Shown one piece after another: positions 1 to 12,368 of a stretch of 64,000 nt of DNA. The first letter of the stretch is position 1. The number at the start of each line of letters is the position of its first letter. The translations under genes and the position numbers were made by a program. Source of the stretch: Quercus robur (Eukaryota; Streptophyta; Magnoliopsida; Fagales; Fagaceae); contig NC_065535.1 in the NCBI RefSeq assembly GCF_932294415.1, positions 91,032,862-91,096,861 on the forward strand, written 5' to 3'. The notes beneath the pieces were generated by a model, which saw only the letters and a program-made list of their open reading frames with translations, did no database searches and was not told where the DNA came from.

Positions 1-382
1 TACCTGACAAAGCCACACTTTTCTGCCATTATAACCACTCCCAACAACTTTGGGGAGGGGCTGATGGGACAAGTATCAGCACTATGAATCTAAATTGGGA
101 GGAAAGAAATTAGTATAAAAGGGGGTGATACGAGGCAATCAGGGGGGCGGGAACCACTACCACTCACCATATACTAGAAGAAGCTCATCGGATCGTGCCG
201 AGGACCAACCTTCTAAGATAAACTTAGTTCATCTTTGCTTAACTGTCATGAACACCATATTAACTATTACCCGTGCACTAAGGCCTAATTCTTCGACCCA
301 CTCTCTACAAATTTATTGTACCGGGTTCATAGGTCCAAGATCCCATACATCTTGGACTTGGACTGCAAAACGTGACCCTACA
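1..382 (+). mobile_element. 3' part of an LTR (start outside window)
   Basis: The stretch resembles the second half of the LTRs at 18455-19133 and 25713-26508. It shares the segment around 'gctgatgggacaagtatcag', a TATA box (tataaaa at 114-120) and the 'cactctctacaaatttatt' region, and ends in ...CCTACA. The upstream half is cut off by the window edge, so I cannot tell a solo LTR from one end of a full element, nor test for a target-site duplication. No primer-binding site is obvious just after it. It is more diverged from the other copies than they are from each other. Confidence 0.6.
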
Positions 383-1804
383 TAACTTTTTATTTCATTT
401 GTTCAATATTTCAAAACTTTTCTAATTAACAAATAAATATTCTTTGTATCCTTTTGTTCAATGTTTCTAGATTTTTCATTTCTCACACATACACACAAAA
501 CTCTTTGCATTTTAATTCACTATTTTCACCTTTTGCACTTCTATTCTTTTATATATACCTACTCATAGCCCTTCATGTCATCTCATATCAAATACACACA
601 AATAAAAAACAATATCATTTACCTTCAATCTTTTGACGACACTTACCTAGCTACAACCAAGGAATGGGGGCTTGTATTTTATATTGAATGACAACGGTAA
701 TTACGATTTTAATGTTAAGATCAGACATTGTGGATTTCTGGGTTTTGTAAATGATGTGATTGATTGTGGGTGTTTGGAATATGTATTTTATTTTATAATT
801 AAGAACAAAGAGAAAGATACATTCTATATCAACTTTTATTCTATAACATTCCTCCAAAGTTTTTTTTTATTTTTTAATTTCTCGTTACTTCAATTGAATA
901 ATTATAATGGATATGTGTGTGCAATTTACAATTATTGTTTTTTATGATGAACTCATTTATAATAAATTTCTATAACAATTATGCTATAATACATGTACAA
1001 CATTCTCCAAAATCATCTTACATAAAATATTACAACATTATCCGTGTATCGGGTAACTTAGTAGTTCATAATATCAGAAATCAGATAAGTTATTTCATTG
1101 AAGTACGAGACTCTTGGTCAAGTTGTGCATTTGATCATTGTATAAAAATTTTAATTTACAATTCTAAAAGTGCACTTGCTACACTTGGACCTTCATATTT
1201 AACATTTAGGTCCTTAAACATCTTCAAACTAAAATGTAATCTGAGATGTGATCTCCAGTATTATTTTTTCCAAAGGGTATCTTGTACCTTATTTATGTTT
1301 TGTTCTTATGTTTATTTTTATAGTTTTTGTTAACAAAGTGAGGGGAGAGGGATAGTAGTAGTTGAAGGTGTTCAAGGCTTCAAGCTTACAAGGAAACTTA
1401 TATCTAAATTTTCGGTATTACCGTTTACCATCAATTATAGCTTGCGCGCAACACCCTATTGCATGGAAATCAGAATGAAATGTGGACGCATTTTATTTCT
1501 TCATAATTAATAAAACACCATTGATATTTTTTATAAGCACATGTAGCCATAATCCATATGAATTTTTAATGATTGGGATTTCTGAGGAGCAAATGGAGCT
1601 TTAAGTTGGAGAATCAGAAGTATATAACAAGCAACTTTCATTAATTAGCTAGTGCCACAGCACAGTTTATAATTGGCAAGACATTGAGAAGGACATCAAC
1701 ATTATTATGCACACAATTTACAAAATGTGTTATCAGATTCTCCTGTCTTTCATGGTTTTATGATCATCACAAACCATAACTAGCCCCCCTTGCTATGTTT
1801 CACA
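383..1804. other. AT-rich intergenic spacer, no gene seen
   Basis: Short open frames occur on both strands, but none has a recognisable domain, splice structure or biased codon use. The last 100-200 bases probably include the 3' untranslated region of the MYB gene, which is transcribed leftward and stops at 1805. Confidence 0.6.
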
Positions 1805-3318
1805 CTACAGATTGTAACCTAGTTCATACTCTTGAAATATCTGCTGAGGGCGAAGAACAGAAGTGGATTCCCAAGCGTTTAAGGATGCTGATCTTGCGTC
1901 GAAGTCATTCGTCGACCACCAAAGCACGCCATCCTTTGAAACATTCATTTCTTTGAAACAATCAAATTCAGCCATCTGATCTTCCTGTGGTACGAAATCC
2001 ACGGTTTTGGTATTAAGAAAGTTATCTATTTCAGCTTGAAACAACGAAGCTTGAATTCCTGCATTAGACTGTTCTATACCTTTTGCTTTCGGAACATGAG
2101 TGGAGTCCATTGAGTTGTTCTCATTGATGAAGGCAACTGAGTTGTCTGAGGATGATATACCATGTAAAGACTTCAATTCATTTACTTTAGCAGCAGTTGG
2201 TGATTCATAAAAGCCAACCTTTTGTCCTTGCACAGGTTGAGGACTAGGCAAGGCATGTTCCATGAGAGGGGTATTAGGAAACTCATTTAAAGATTGCAGG
2301 TTTTGGATCATTTTTTCTTGCAAGGGATGCAACTTTGGCCACAGAGCAGGATTGTTGTAGAAAGAGAGAGGGTTTTGAAGGCTTTGAAGTTGCATATGAA
2401 GTTGAAGTCTTTCAAAAGCCGAGCTGCTTAATCCTGGTGAATATGAATCATCTTCTTGGCCATTTGCATCTTTAGTCTCACCGCCCATGGATGACATATT
2501 ATTCATGTTAGACTGTTTGCGCCTTCCGAGTAATTTCTTCTTCAATCTAGTGTTCCAGTAGTTCTTGATGTCATTATCTGTCCTTCCAGGCAGTTGGGCT
2601 GCAATAATGGACCACCTAAAGGTAGATTGAAATCAAAATGAGTTTATTCTCTAAGACTATCAAGCAAAACAAGAGTAATAACTTAAGAAATTAACCCTAC
2701 AGATCATGGAGATTTAAATTTATAAGATGGAGGAGTTATTCCAGGCCAAAACATCATGGACAAAGAAAAAGGACAAGCACTTCATGGTCAATTTTATAGA
2801 AAACCTAGAGAGAGAGAGAGAGAGAGAGAGAAATTAACCTGCTGCCAATACTAATATAGAGGCTGCAGATGATGTTGTCTTCTTCTTCAGAGAATCCACC
2901 ATGCTTGATGTTGGGCCTCAAGTAATTCAACCATCTCAGTCTGCAACTCTTTCCACATCTCTTAAGTCCTGTGAATTTCACCAAAAGGTCAAAACTTATC
3001 ATTCTTTAGAATATGAAACCCTTTTTTTATTATTCAACTGTTACAACAAGTGGAAGAGGGGGATTGAATCCTGATTTATCTTATAAAAGAAGACTAGGAA
3101 ATACCACTGAACCATAAAGCTCTTCTTAGAACATGAACCTTTGAGACCTCAAGAAAATATTTGTTTGAATGAGATAACATACCAACTTTTTGAGGAAGAG
3201 CAATCCAGTTGCCTCCAGTTCCATGCTGATCAATATAGGCTTTGAGCTTAGCATCTTCTTCAGGAGACCATGGTCCTTTCTTCACGTTTGCCTTGTCACA
3301 ACATGGAGCTCGACCCAT
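1805..3318 (-). CDS. MYB36: R2R3-MYB transcription factor, MYB36-like
   Basis: Three exons give a 358-residue protein: 3318-3183, 2968-2839 and 2615-1805, all with GT-AG borders and preserved frame (136+130+811 nt). The 130-nt middle exon is typical of plant R2R3-MYB genes. The protein starts [18 protein letters not shown]2 spans about residues 13-63 and R3 about 66-114, with the usual spaced tryptophans (W in GPW, GNW, LRW, SRWS). The C-terminal part carries '[15 protein letters not shown]' and 'LWPKLHPL', which I recognise from Arabidopsis MYB36 rather than from its relatives MYB68/84 or the RAX genes. In Arabidopsis, MYB36 is a nuclear activator that switches on Casparian-strip genes in the root endodermis. 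Subgroup 14 is secure from R2R3; the exact orthologue is inferred from the C-terminal motifs. Confidence 0.9.
2808..2831. repeat. (AG)n microsatellite in MYB intron 2
   Basis: An uninterrupted AG tract lies a few bases inside intron 2. On the gene strand it reads (CT)n and is followed at once by TAG, so it looks like a polypyrimidine tract plus acceptor placed directly behind the donor. Confidence 0.9.
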
Positions 3319-3400
3319 CTTTTTCTCTCTTCAAGGATAGATATGAACAAATTAAAGCTGTCTGAGATTGTTGAGAAAAAAGCTGAGTAGGAGGACCAAG

Positions 3401-3408
3401 ATTTATAG
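3401..3408 (-). promoter_or_regulatory. Probable TATA box of the MYB36-like gene
   Basis: On the minus strand the sequence is CTATAAAT, about 85 bases upstream of the start codon at 3318, which suits a short leader. Beyond it, 3470-3540 is CT-rich on the plus strand. Confidence 0.45.
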
Positions 3409-6400
3409 GTAGGAAAGATGGGTATGTGATGTGATGCTTATTAGTTATTAGGACTAAAAAGTCTTACACCTCACCCTCTCTCCCTCCTCACTATTCAACC
3501 CTATTTCTCTCTCCTCTAGGGTTTGTGCAATCTCTCTCTCTTCCTTTTTGGATTAGTTCGCTCATCCATATTTTATTATCCATGCAAGTAGACAAAGTAT
3601 AACACAAATTTCTTCTCCTATTGCATATTAAATTGCACTGCTTTTTGGGGTCCAATTAGTTTATCATTTGAAACCCATTGCTGCAGGTATTTGATCGAAA
3701 GAAGGATCCATCCTTTCAGTTTGTCACTATTATCCTTGAAATGTTCCAAACCCAGCCGCCCTAGCTATTTAAACATTAATGGGTTAGACTATTAGAACTC
3801 AAAATTATTGTATGCAGGAAAATGCTCTAATTGGCTGCTATTTTCTATTTTATATGACGCATTTAGCTCTCTTTTTTGACAAGGCATATGAAATTTGTAG
3901 CAACTGTGAAAGTTGGAGTTGTAGCCTGTAGGAGCATAGGGCCGAATAATATGACTTTTGGATGCACTTTTTAGAACAATGGTTTACCGTGATTTTAGTT
4001 GGGTGCTTCTTGTAATGACAGATGCTTATGAAAATGTCTGCAATTAATAGAATCATATAAGGGGAGCCTGCCCACGTTGTATGTTTCCCTTCCCTTTTTT
4101 TCTTTTTCTTTTTTTCCATTTTTTGAATATATATAAGGGCACATGTTTGTGTCATTTGCTATAAGCAAGCACTATTTTAAGAGCTCAGAAAGTCTTTCCA
4201 ATCTCAAGTACCAAGACACATGTAACATGCAACCCACCATTGCCACCAATTTTTTGTACCATTAGGATAGTTTAGCGTTTCCTTTACATATTTTCGAGGC
4301 ACTTCTAAGTTCTGACCACAAAAATTAATAATAATAAAAATAGAAGAAGAAGAAGAAGATATAGAGAGGGAGAGAGAAGAGATGTGGGGGTTTAAAGAGT
4401 CTTCCCTAGCTTTTAAGAAACTTGTGACCATTTGAAAATTAATGATTATAAACTGATGAAATTGAATTACATGTAAATGGAAGTAGTAATAAATAAGCAC
4501 ACACTTTTTCTACCATGCAATGAAATTATTGTCAATGGAATCCAAGTAGTTTCAAAATGTACGATTTCCATGCCCAGGTACGCCAAAGGAGAAGAATTTT
4601 CTCAACTGGTGCATAGAAGTCCATGTTCACAACTAAACATTGAATTTACAAGTTGTCTTGCTGATCTCAGGTTTCATTTCAACTTGCTATGCACGGTATT
4701 CTTTTTTTCTTCTTTTTTTTCCTCTTGTGATTAAAGTAATTTTTTAAAGAATCGGTGATAGAGATTGCAAACTATATATGGGTACGTATTGCCGTACGTA
4801 TTGCATGGGTTCTATAAAATTTCTTATTGTTTTGTGTGAATCAATCTTCAAATCTAAGTTCCTAGAAAACATACTCAAAGCAAGTGCCTTGATTTTTTTC
4901 TTTTTCTTTTTTTTCCTATATTGTTGCTAAGAAACTGAAATAAGATGATTCTCAAAAAAGAAAAAGAAAAAAAGAAATAAGATACTTCAAATTTTGTAAA
5001 ATTATATAATAATATATTAATGAATTTATCACCGACATATATATCTCTAATTGTAATTTGGGTCGTCTTAAATACAATTTGAAGCGATTTTGTTATGTAA
5101 TTAATTTTTGACAAAATTTTCATTAGTTGGCTGTTTATTGTGTTTTAATTTGTCTCTTTTGATCCATTACCCCCACCCCCCCCCCCCCCAAAAAAAAAAA
5201 ACAATACACATAGTACCTACATTATTTCTTTGTAGCATTTATTATTTAACCTTACATTTTCCCTTTCTCCTTGTGTATATTATATATAAATATAAAATAA
5301 ATATATATTACCCAAAACATAGCTGGATTTATTTTGATATAGTGACTAGTAAGTACATTCGACTCAAATATAGGCTCCTCTTTACACATAAAGTGTTTGG
5401 GAATTTAAGAGAAAAAAGATCTAAGCTACAGGATTATAAACATATTGTAACTATCTCCACACACACACAAAAAACAAAAAACAAAAAAAAAGACCAAAAA
5501 AACCTCAACTACGCCTTTATCAAGATTCTTTTTCCCCATAAACACTCAAATTTATGTTAGAACTATTAATTAGTGTTATTATTATCATCATAATAAAAGC
5601 CCTAATACTTGCACCCTTACAGGTTGGCTAGGGCTCATATTAAACAGTAGATGGAAGGCAATATTAAATCTAAGAAAGGTAGAAAGAAACCAAACGGAAA
5701 GGCATTGAAAATTCAAACCTTTTAGAGAAGCAACACCCATTGACCTCGGTTTCCTAATTTAATATTTCCTAGAGGTCCTTTTTTTTTATCTCTAAAAAAT
5801 CAATAGCTAGGACCAATTAGATATACAGAACCGCACCAACATAGAAATAACAAGAGGAAAACCATCAAAATTCAAAAAGCTATCACTCCCACAATTATTA
5901 TAAATTAATTAGTGTCCTAATCACCAAATGGACTTAAATCTTTTTGAGCAAGGAAAACATGCTTCTGCTTGTCTTGCTCTCAACTCTGGAATCAATGCAT
6001 TGACAACTTATTTCATATTCAGGAAAATGAAAAAAAAAGTATTCAAAAAACTAATAAAAGGTCATTGCATTTCATCATCATGAAGACCAACCTTAAGACT
6101 ATTGTATATTGAGCTCGTAAATCTTGATAAGAGAAGATAAGCATGGATTATTCAGTACTGGGGGGCTATATATAAAAATAACATGGAATGATTGTTGCTA
6201 ACTCTATTGCTCACTCTGATGAAATTTTCTTAATCAATTATACCAGGCTCTATTACTTTTGGACATTGCATATAGATTATATAGAATAATAGATGCCGTA
6301 GACACATGTACCAATTGAAATTTTGTTGGGTACTAATCGCCCTGTTAGGTTGACTCACAAGGTTGCCTCCAGTAATATTAAAATTAGTAGTTACTACCTC

Positions 6401-7725
6401 CATCATTGTACTAAACTCATTCTTAATTCAGTGTCCTAGAGGTCGAACAAAGTATACTCCTTGAAAAATATCTTCAAACTTTAGCTCCAAAGTCCAAACC
6501 TCAAGAGAAAATTATTAGTGACGGTAATATATAAAAGAAGATTATAATCTTGCTTTGCTTAAACGGCTTTTCTCCTAAAGGTTCACTCAATCTTCACAGT
6601 CAATTCATAAAATTTCATTTTTCTACCTCTCGTGTCTACAGGTTCTAGAATTTCTAATTAATATATTCTACACTAGTCTTGCAATCTTTCTTGGAAGTTC
6701 AATATATACTTCATTCAGTGTAACTAAGATCATAACTGGCTAGGGAGTAATTCCTTGATAGATCTTTTTGAACGCATGTGTTGTAGGGAGAGAGCTTAAA
6801 AAAATTATTAAAAAAAAAAAAATTCCCAATCATCTTTGAAAATTCTTGAAATAAGTATTACACTCTTCCCAAATGGTGCAAGAAATTACACTCCTTCTTG
6901 AGGTTTTTATGAGTATAACAAATAAATTTATACTCTCTCATACCATTATTACTTTCTTAACAAAATATTCTATTTTATAAAAAGATTACTACTCATTTAT
7001 ACAAATCTCAAAAGAAGTGTTACTTCCTCCATAGTTGAGTAATAATATTTTTTTTAAATGGAATATTTGATTAGAAAAGTCACAATGTGAAAGGGTATGT
7101 ACTTTTCTGTTTTGTTTATATGAAGTTATAAACCTCAAGAAAGAATTTCATTTCTTTTAAAACGTTTAAGGTAAACTTTATTTGTGAAATTATCTCAAGA
7201 GTGGTTGAACCGATGAAGCAATTTGTGTAAAAAAAATAAAAAATAAAAAAAAGGTCAACTTAGTTGCTTGTGAGAACTTGATTTCTTTGTTCCTATAAAA
7301 AAATGTGTTATCTCTTTATTCGTGTAAAGATTATCCCTCCTCATATTGGATGCAAATGCAAAATTGACCACCGTGTGTAGTAGTAACCAAAAAAAAAAAA
7401 ATTAAATAACACATCGAATTATGAGAGAGAGATTTTTTTTTTTTTTTGGTAGAAAAGAGATTATTATTGTTCTATAATTCAACCTGGCATTCTTGAATTG
7501 ATTAAGTCTGTAACAAAAGTTAAGATTGAAGATTGATATAATCTACTAGGAAATGACCCAGAAATTCGCAGGAAGACAACATGCATGTACATATTTCGTC
7601 ATGGGGATTGACAAATATGCTAACTGTCGACTAACAAAACATTTTGTATATATTTATTGTATTGAATGAGACAGTTTAATGACTAATTGCTTAACTTTAA
7701 CGACTTTGAGATTAGGAACAAAAAT

Positions 7726-7762
<37 letters not shown>

Positions 7763-9655
7763 CTGTTATTATCTCCCATGCACTTCATGTAATATAATGC
7801 ACAAATACGCTACAAATGGACGCAGTTGCTGAGCTCAAACTGGGTCCGTACCCTCTCCCTCAAGTCATCAACAATTGTCAAACCCTTCATATTATTATGT
7901 ATAGTACTTATTTTTGATGAATATTGTTACAATTATTCTTTCAATTTGTTAACAAACCCAAAACTTTGAGATTCCAAGAAATTGACCCTACCCTTATCAT
8001 TATCTTATCTCCTTGAAGCATGAGTTTTTGTTTTACAAAGTTACCTTAATGAATGAAGCTGTCCTCTAAACCCAAGCAAAGGGCATCATTGCCCCATATT
8101 ATAACAAGAGGAAAAGTAAGGGAAGTTGTTGATAGTGCTAATGCTAATGCACAAGTTACAAGTACTGCCAATGAGTCCAATAATATAAAGGAACAACTCA
8201 TTATTATCTTATAGTATATGAATGTTAAATTAGAAGAAAGTCTATGAACACAACTTTTGTCACAATCTTGACATAAGTGATTACGAATAACTGAGAAAAA
8301 AATAATAGGTTTATATAAAAATGATGATTCACTAATCACAATTGAACCTATCATTAAATTGTAGTAAAGTATATAGTCGTAAAAAAAAAACATTTAGTAT
8401 GCAGAGGTGGTTGTTCTTTCTTCATGAATGTGTAAGATTTCAATTGGTACATACCAACTTTGACTTTAAAAGAATAAGTCTTTCCCGTGTGTTAGGTATT
8501 CCACAGCAACAATTTCTAGTTTCTAGAGGACGTGAGGTTAAAGACGATGGTGTCATAGAATTTGACTCTGGATAATTTTCTATAACTGAGAGAGGAGAGA
8601 GGAGACCGGAGAGTCTGAGTTGGTGAAACCCCAGCTATTGCCTGAAGACTCAGAATTGATACTATAATCATGACCAAACCATATAAACCTCAAATTGTAC
8701 TATTTCGTCGTATAGGAGAAAAAATAAGAATTAAACGGAAAAAGTCAATCATGCACTTGAATATATATATGTGTACTTCCTCAGTGATTTAGTCAAGTTG
8801 AGTTAGTAGTTATAGTGGGACCATATATATTCGAGCAGCATAATTGGTACATTCCAACATATAACACAAAACAAATTTTTTTCTTTGTTCTCGAATGTCA
8901 GACATTTTCTTTTTTGTTTCATATTGGGTGATGACATTTGACAAACAGTTGCTCTAAATTAAGCAAGTCCTTGGTGGCGAAATTAAAATTTCTAAACCAA
9001 GTAAATGTACCATACATGATGTTAAAAATTTTAATTGATTTAATGCTTCATTTTCTTAATGACAACACCACCAGCCCTTTCAACACGCTATAAGAGAAGC
9101 TATAAGAGAAATGATGTATATATCTCATATATGAGATATATTTTCCTTTCATACAACTACAATTTTGGTACATTTCAGATTATATGTGATGAGCATAAGA
9201 AAATTAAACTTGGAGGGAGACAGGCTTTTTTATTATTATTAAAAATAAAAAAATATAAAAAACTAGGTGAAGGTGGAGAAACAAAACTACAAATTTTAAA
9301 AATTGATAACGAGTCTAAAAAGAAATTCAAATATAATTCTTAAATTAACTCCACTAAATACCAATCTTAGGGTGTTTTTTTTTTTTTTTTTTTTTGAAGA
9401 CGGGAACACTTCCATTTAACAATAAAATCTAGTAAAAGAACTTACAAATGTACTGCTTTACATTGATGATTTCAAAAAAATTTATCTAGCAAAAAAGGAA
9501 AAAAAGGAATTTTGAAACATTTTAAGTTAGTTAAATGCTGGATATAAGAAAGGGCCAAATGAGTTGGAATGAAATTAAAATTTATAATAAATTTCTGTAA
9601 AGCCTCCTATTTATATCCTCCAATTCCAATAAAATAAAATAAATTCTATGTCCAT
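3409..9655. other. AT-rich intergenic spacer, no gene seen
   Basis: There is no open frame with recognisable domains and no convincing splice structure. Simple sequence is frequent: a poly-C run passing directly into poly-A (about 5168-5201), an uninterrupted (TA)n tract at 7732-7761, several A or T runs over 10 bases, and a perfect 24-bp palindrome at 9118-9141. The part nearest the MYB gene (3409 to about 4500) presumably carries its upstream regulatory region, but I see no diagnostic element. Confidence 0.55.
9118..9141. repeat. Perfect 24-bp palindrome
   Basis: The arms read atatatctcata and its reverse complement, with no spacer. It is AT-rich and in a gene-free region. It may be the centre of a decayed inverted-repeat element or simply a hairpin-prone microsatellite. 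Confidence 0.7.
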
Positions 9656-9797
9656 AATATTTTTATAATACTTTCACAATAAATCTTAAGTGGTAGGTTA
9701 TTATTGACTGTTATGGATGGACAAAAAAAAAATTTAATTATGAATTTAAATTAAAACCAATAATAACATACCTCCTATGATTTGCTGTAAAAATATT
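9656..9797. mobile_element. Small MITE with ~45-bp terminal inverted repeats
   Basis: The left end (aatatttttataatacttt ... ggttattattg) matches, as reverse complement, the right end (caataataacatacc ... tgtaaaaatatt) over about 45 bases with a few mismatches, leaving a short AT-rich loop. It has no coding capacity. I could not fix a target-site duplication, so the superfamily is open. Confidence 0.5.
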
Positions 9798-10167
9798 CTA
9801 AATGTAACACTTCTCATAAAATAATGGCACATTAGACTTTTGCAAATGGAAAAATAGGGAATTGTATACATAGTCATGATCCTTATTGAAGAATCATTCC
9901 TCTATTCTTTTTTTTTAAAGAAAGATGAAGAATCATTCTAACTTCTAATGTACATACTTTTTTTTATATATACCTATTTACCCAATCTTAACTGTTCTTC
10001 TATTATTACATAAAATTAAAAAAAATGTTCATCTATTATTATAAGATATATATTAAATAACACAATACCATATATTAACGATTAAAATTAGGTAGGTATG
10101 ACACGTATGAATAGAAAAATATATATAACATAAAATTATCCTTTGGACTTTCATACTAATAAGTTTA

Positions 10168-10350
10168 AGAGCACAACCAATTTCACAATAAATTTTATAA
10201 TGGTTGGAGTGGCAGTTTGTGAATTGTGATTAGTGTGTAGTAAAAGTAATAAGATAGTGATCCATGCAAAAGGGATGCATTGCAAATTAAAATGTGCCAC
10301 CTCAACAAATTGTGAAAAAAATTGTGAAATTTACTATGTCTATAACATTG
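10168..10350. mobile_element. Putative MITE, imperfect inverted repeats
   Basis: The left arm (ccaatttcacaataaatttt ... ggttggagtggcag) and the right arm read backwards (aatttcacaattttt ... gttgaggtggcac) are similar over about 45 bases with mismatches and indels. No coding capacity and no clear target duplication. It may be a decayed member of a larger family. Confidence 0.35.
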
Positions 10351-12368
10351 TTGTTTTCAAGTACGGGAGGAAGAGATTTTCACATAGGCAGATCCAGGTA
10401 ACACCACTAAACTACAAGCTTTTGGCCATTCAAAATTTTAGCGTTTTTTTTTTTAAGCAACGTAACCTCACATTCATGGAAGTTGCCAATAGAAACTCCA
10501 TCCAATGCTCGACTAAGGTCAAAAAGTGAAGGTTGGGCAATTCATTTTTAAGTATTTTGAACTGCTGTCATAGCCTCAACAGAAAATAAAAGCCATCGAT
10601 TTTAAGAGATATCTTGCCTTTTATTTTAAAAGATGTTACTAAGCTTTTTAACAAGCCAGACCTGTACAATCTTTCCCATTTGAATTACATAGAAGGAAGA
10701 TCCACAACGACATTTACCTCACGAACTTGGCTATGGTTGTCCCTTTAGACACAGAGGGAAGATCCATAATGACATTTACCTCATGAATTTGGATTTGGTT
10801 GTCCCTTTAGAGACACGCGGTGGTGAGCTTAATAGACTAAGGCGCTGTAAACTTGAAGATTCTAAGTTTCATCCACCACACTATCCATTTATAAGATTTT
10901 TGAGATGTCTCATGTAGCTAGGAAAAGATTGGAACACCACTTCTTCATATCCAAAAAAACAAAAAATACTTGGGCCTTTGATTCATGAAAAAACATTCTC
11001 TCAACCAGACAAAAACAAAAGAATGAGGCTTAATATCCAGTCAGCATGAATAAGATGGATCTCTATTAAATGAGGCTACTCTATCAAAATAAATAAATCT
11101 ATTACTCTACCGTTGTATTGCTAAAAATGTCCCAATAAAGCCGTTGGGAAAACATGAAAATCATATGGCCAACTCCATAGTCCATTCAAGTGCAGATAGG
11201 ATTCATAACTCGGTTATTATCCCAATCATTATACAAACTATTTAGTCTCAAATGTCTAGGCACCAAATAAATAAAAATCAGAGCTCAGATTGACAGGTCC
11301 AAGTTCCATACATTCACAGCTTTCTTACAGATATTATTAATGTCTGAAACATCTTTATAACATACAAGACTAAACTAAAGGATCCTTCTGCACAGCAGGT
11401 GCAGCTTGCTCAAACTATGGAAATGCAAATAATATACACCCACCAGTACCACCCAATTCAAATTTTCCAGTAACCATCATATAGCGTCCGACACCAATAG
11501 CCAAACATTCCATCAACTAATGCATGATCTGATTACGATTACCAGGCAACCAAAACTAGTTCACAATGGACAAAGTAAACTGCACCACTACGCTCCAAAC
11601 AACGGGAATAGAAAAGGCAAGGAGTTCCTTAAAAAAATAATCATATACTATACTCTTTTACATCTCCAATAGCCAAAGTATATTTGGCACATATAGGTAT
11701 CAAATCTCTAGGTGTAAAATTTCATATAACAAGATAACAACAAAAAGGATAGAGAGAGAGACTTAACCATAACAAGTTAGTTTCCTGTTTCATCAGAGTT
11801 ACAGCAGTATATGCATCACTATTTTCTAAAGATAAAGCTTATAATACTGCGATTACCATTCATATATATAAACATCCATCCAAAAAGCTGAGTCCAGACT
11901 CCAATAATAATAGAACATGTATCAGCAATGCCATCCTGATCACATTAAAAATGATGAGATATGTGAACGTACAGAAGTTGCTTCATCATCACAGACATTG
12001 TTGTCAATAGAAGGTAAAAAATAATAATAATAATAATAATTTACATAAAATTTGATGGGAAATACTTACATTTTAATCATGCAGTCCAAGCTCTCCTTGG
12101 GGTAAAATGAAATCTTCTGCTGGCAGAACCCATTCTGAGAGCTTAAATTGCACTCTATAAAGAATAAATACCGTTCTCACTGCAGTACTAGAAAAGGTTT
12201 GTCAAAAATGAACCAAGGCATAAAATTACACAACTAGCCTGTGTATACTTTAGAAACCAGTAGGGTGCTTTATAGTGCAAAGTCTATGCTTCATTTTATT
12301 TTCCTCTTTCTTAAATTCTTGCTCAACATACGAGGCAAGAAGTGAAACCTACTTCTTCAAGATTGGAT
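10351..12368. other. Spacer and 3' flank of the Raf-like kinase gene
   Basis: No gene is seen. There is a two-unit tandem repeat of about 58 bases at 10693-10806 (gaagatccacaacgacattt and a diverged copy). A stretch near 10812-10870 loosely recalls a tRNA-derived SINE, but the promoter boxes are too weak to call. The last few hundred bases before 12369 should be the 3' untranslated region of the leftward kinase gene. Confidence 0.5.

Noticed and set aside
5108..5560. 150-codon open frame
   Set aside because: Runs through homopolymers and AT-rich spacer; composition is that of random translation.
10812..10870. tRNA gene or SINE
   Set aside because: Some tRNA-like words, but no cloverleaf and no acceptable box B.
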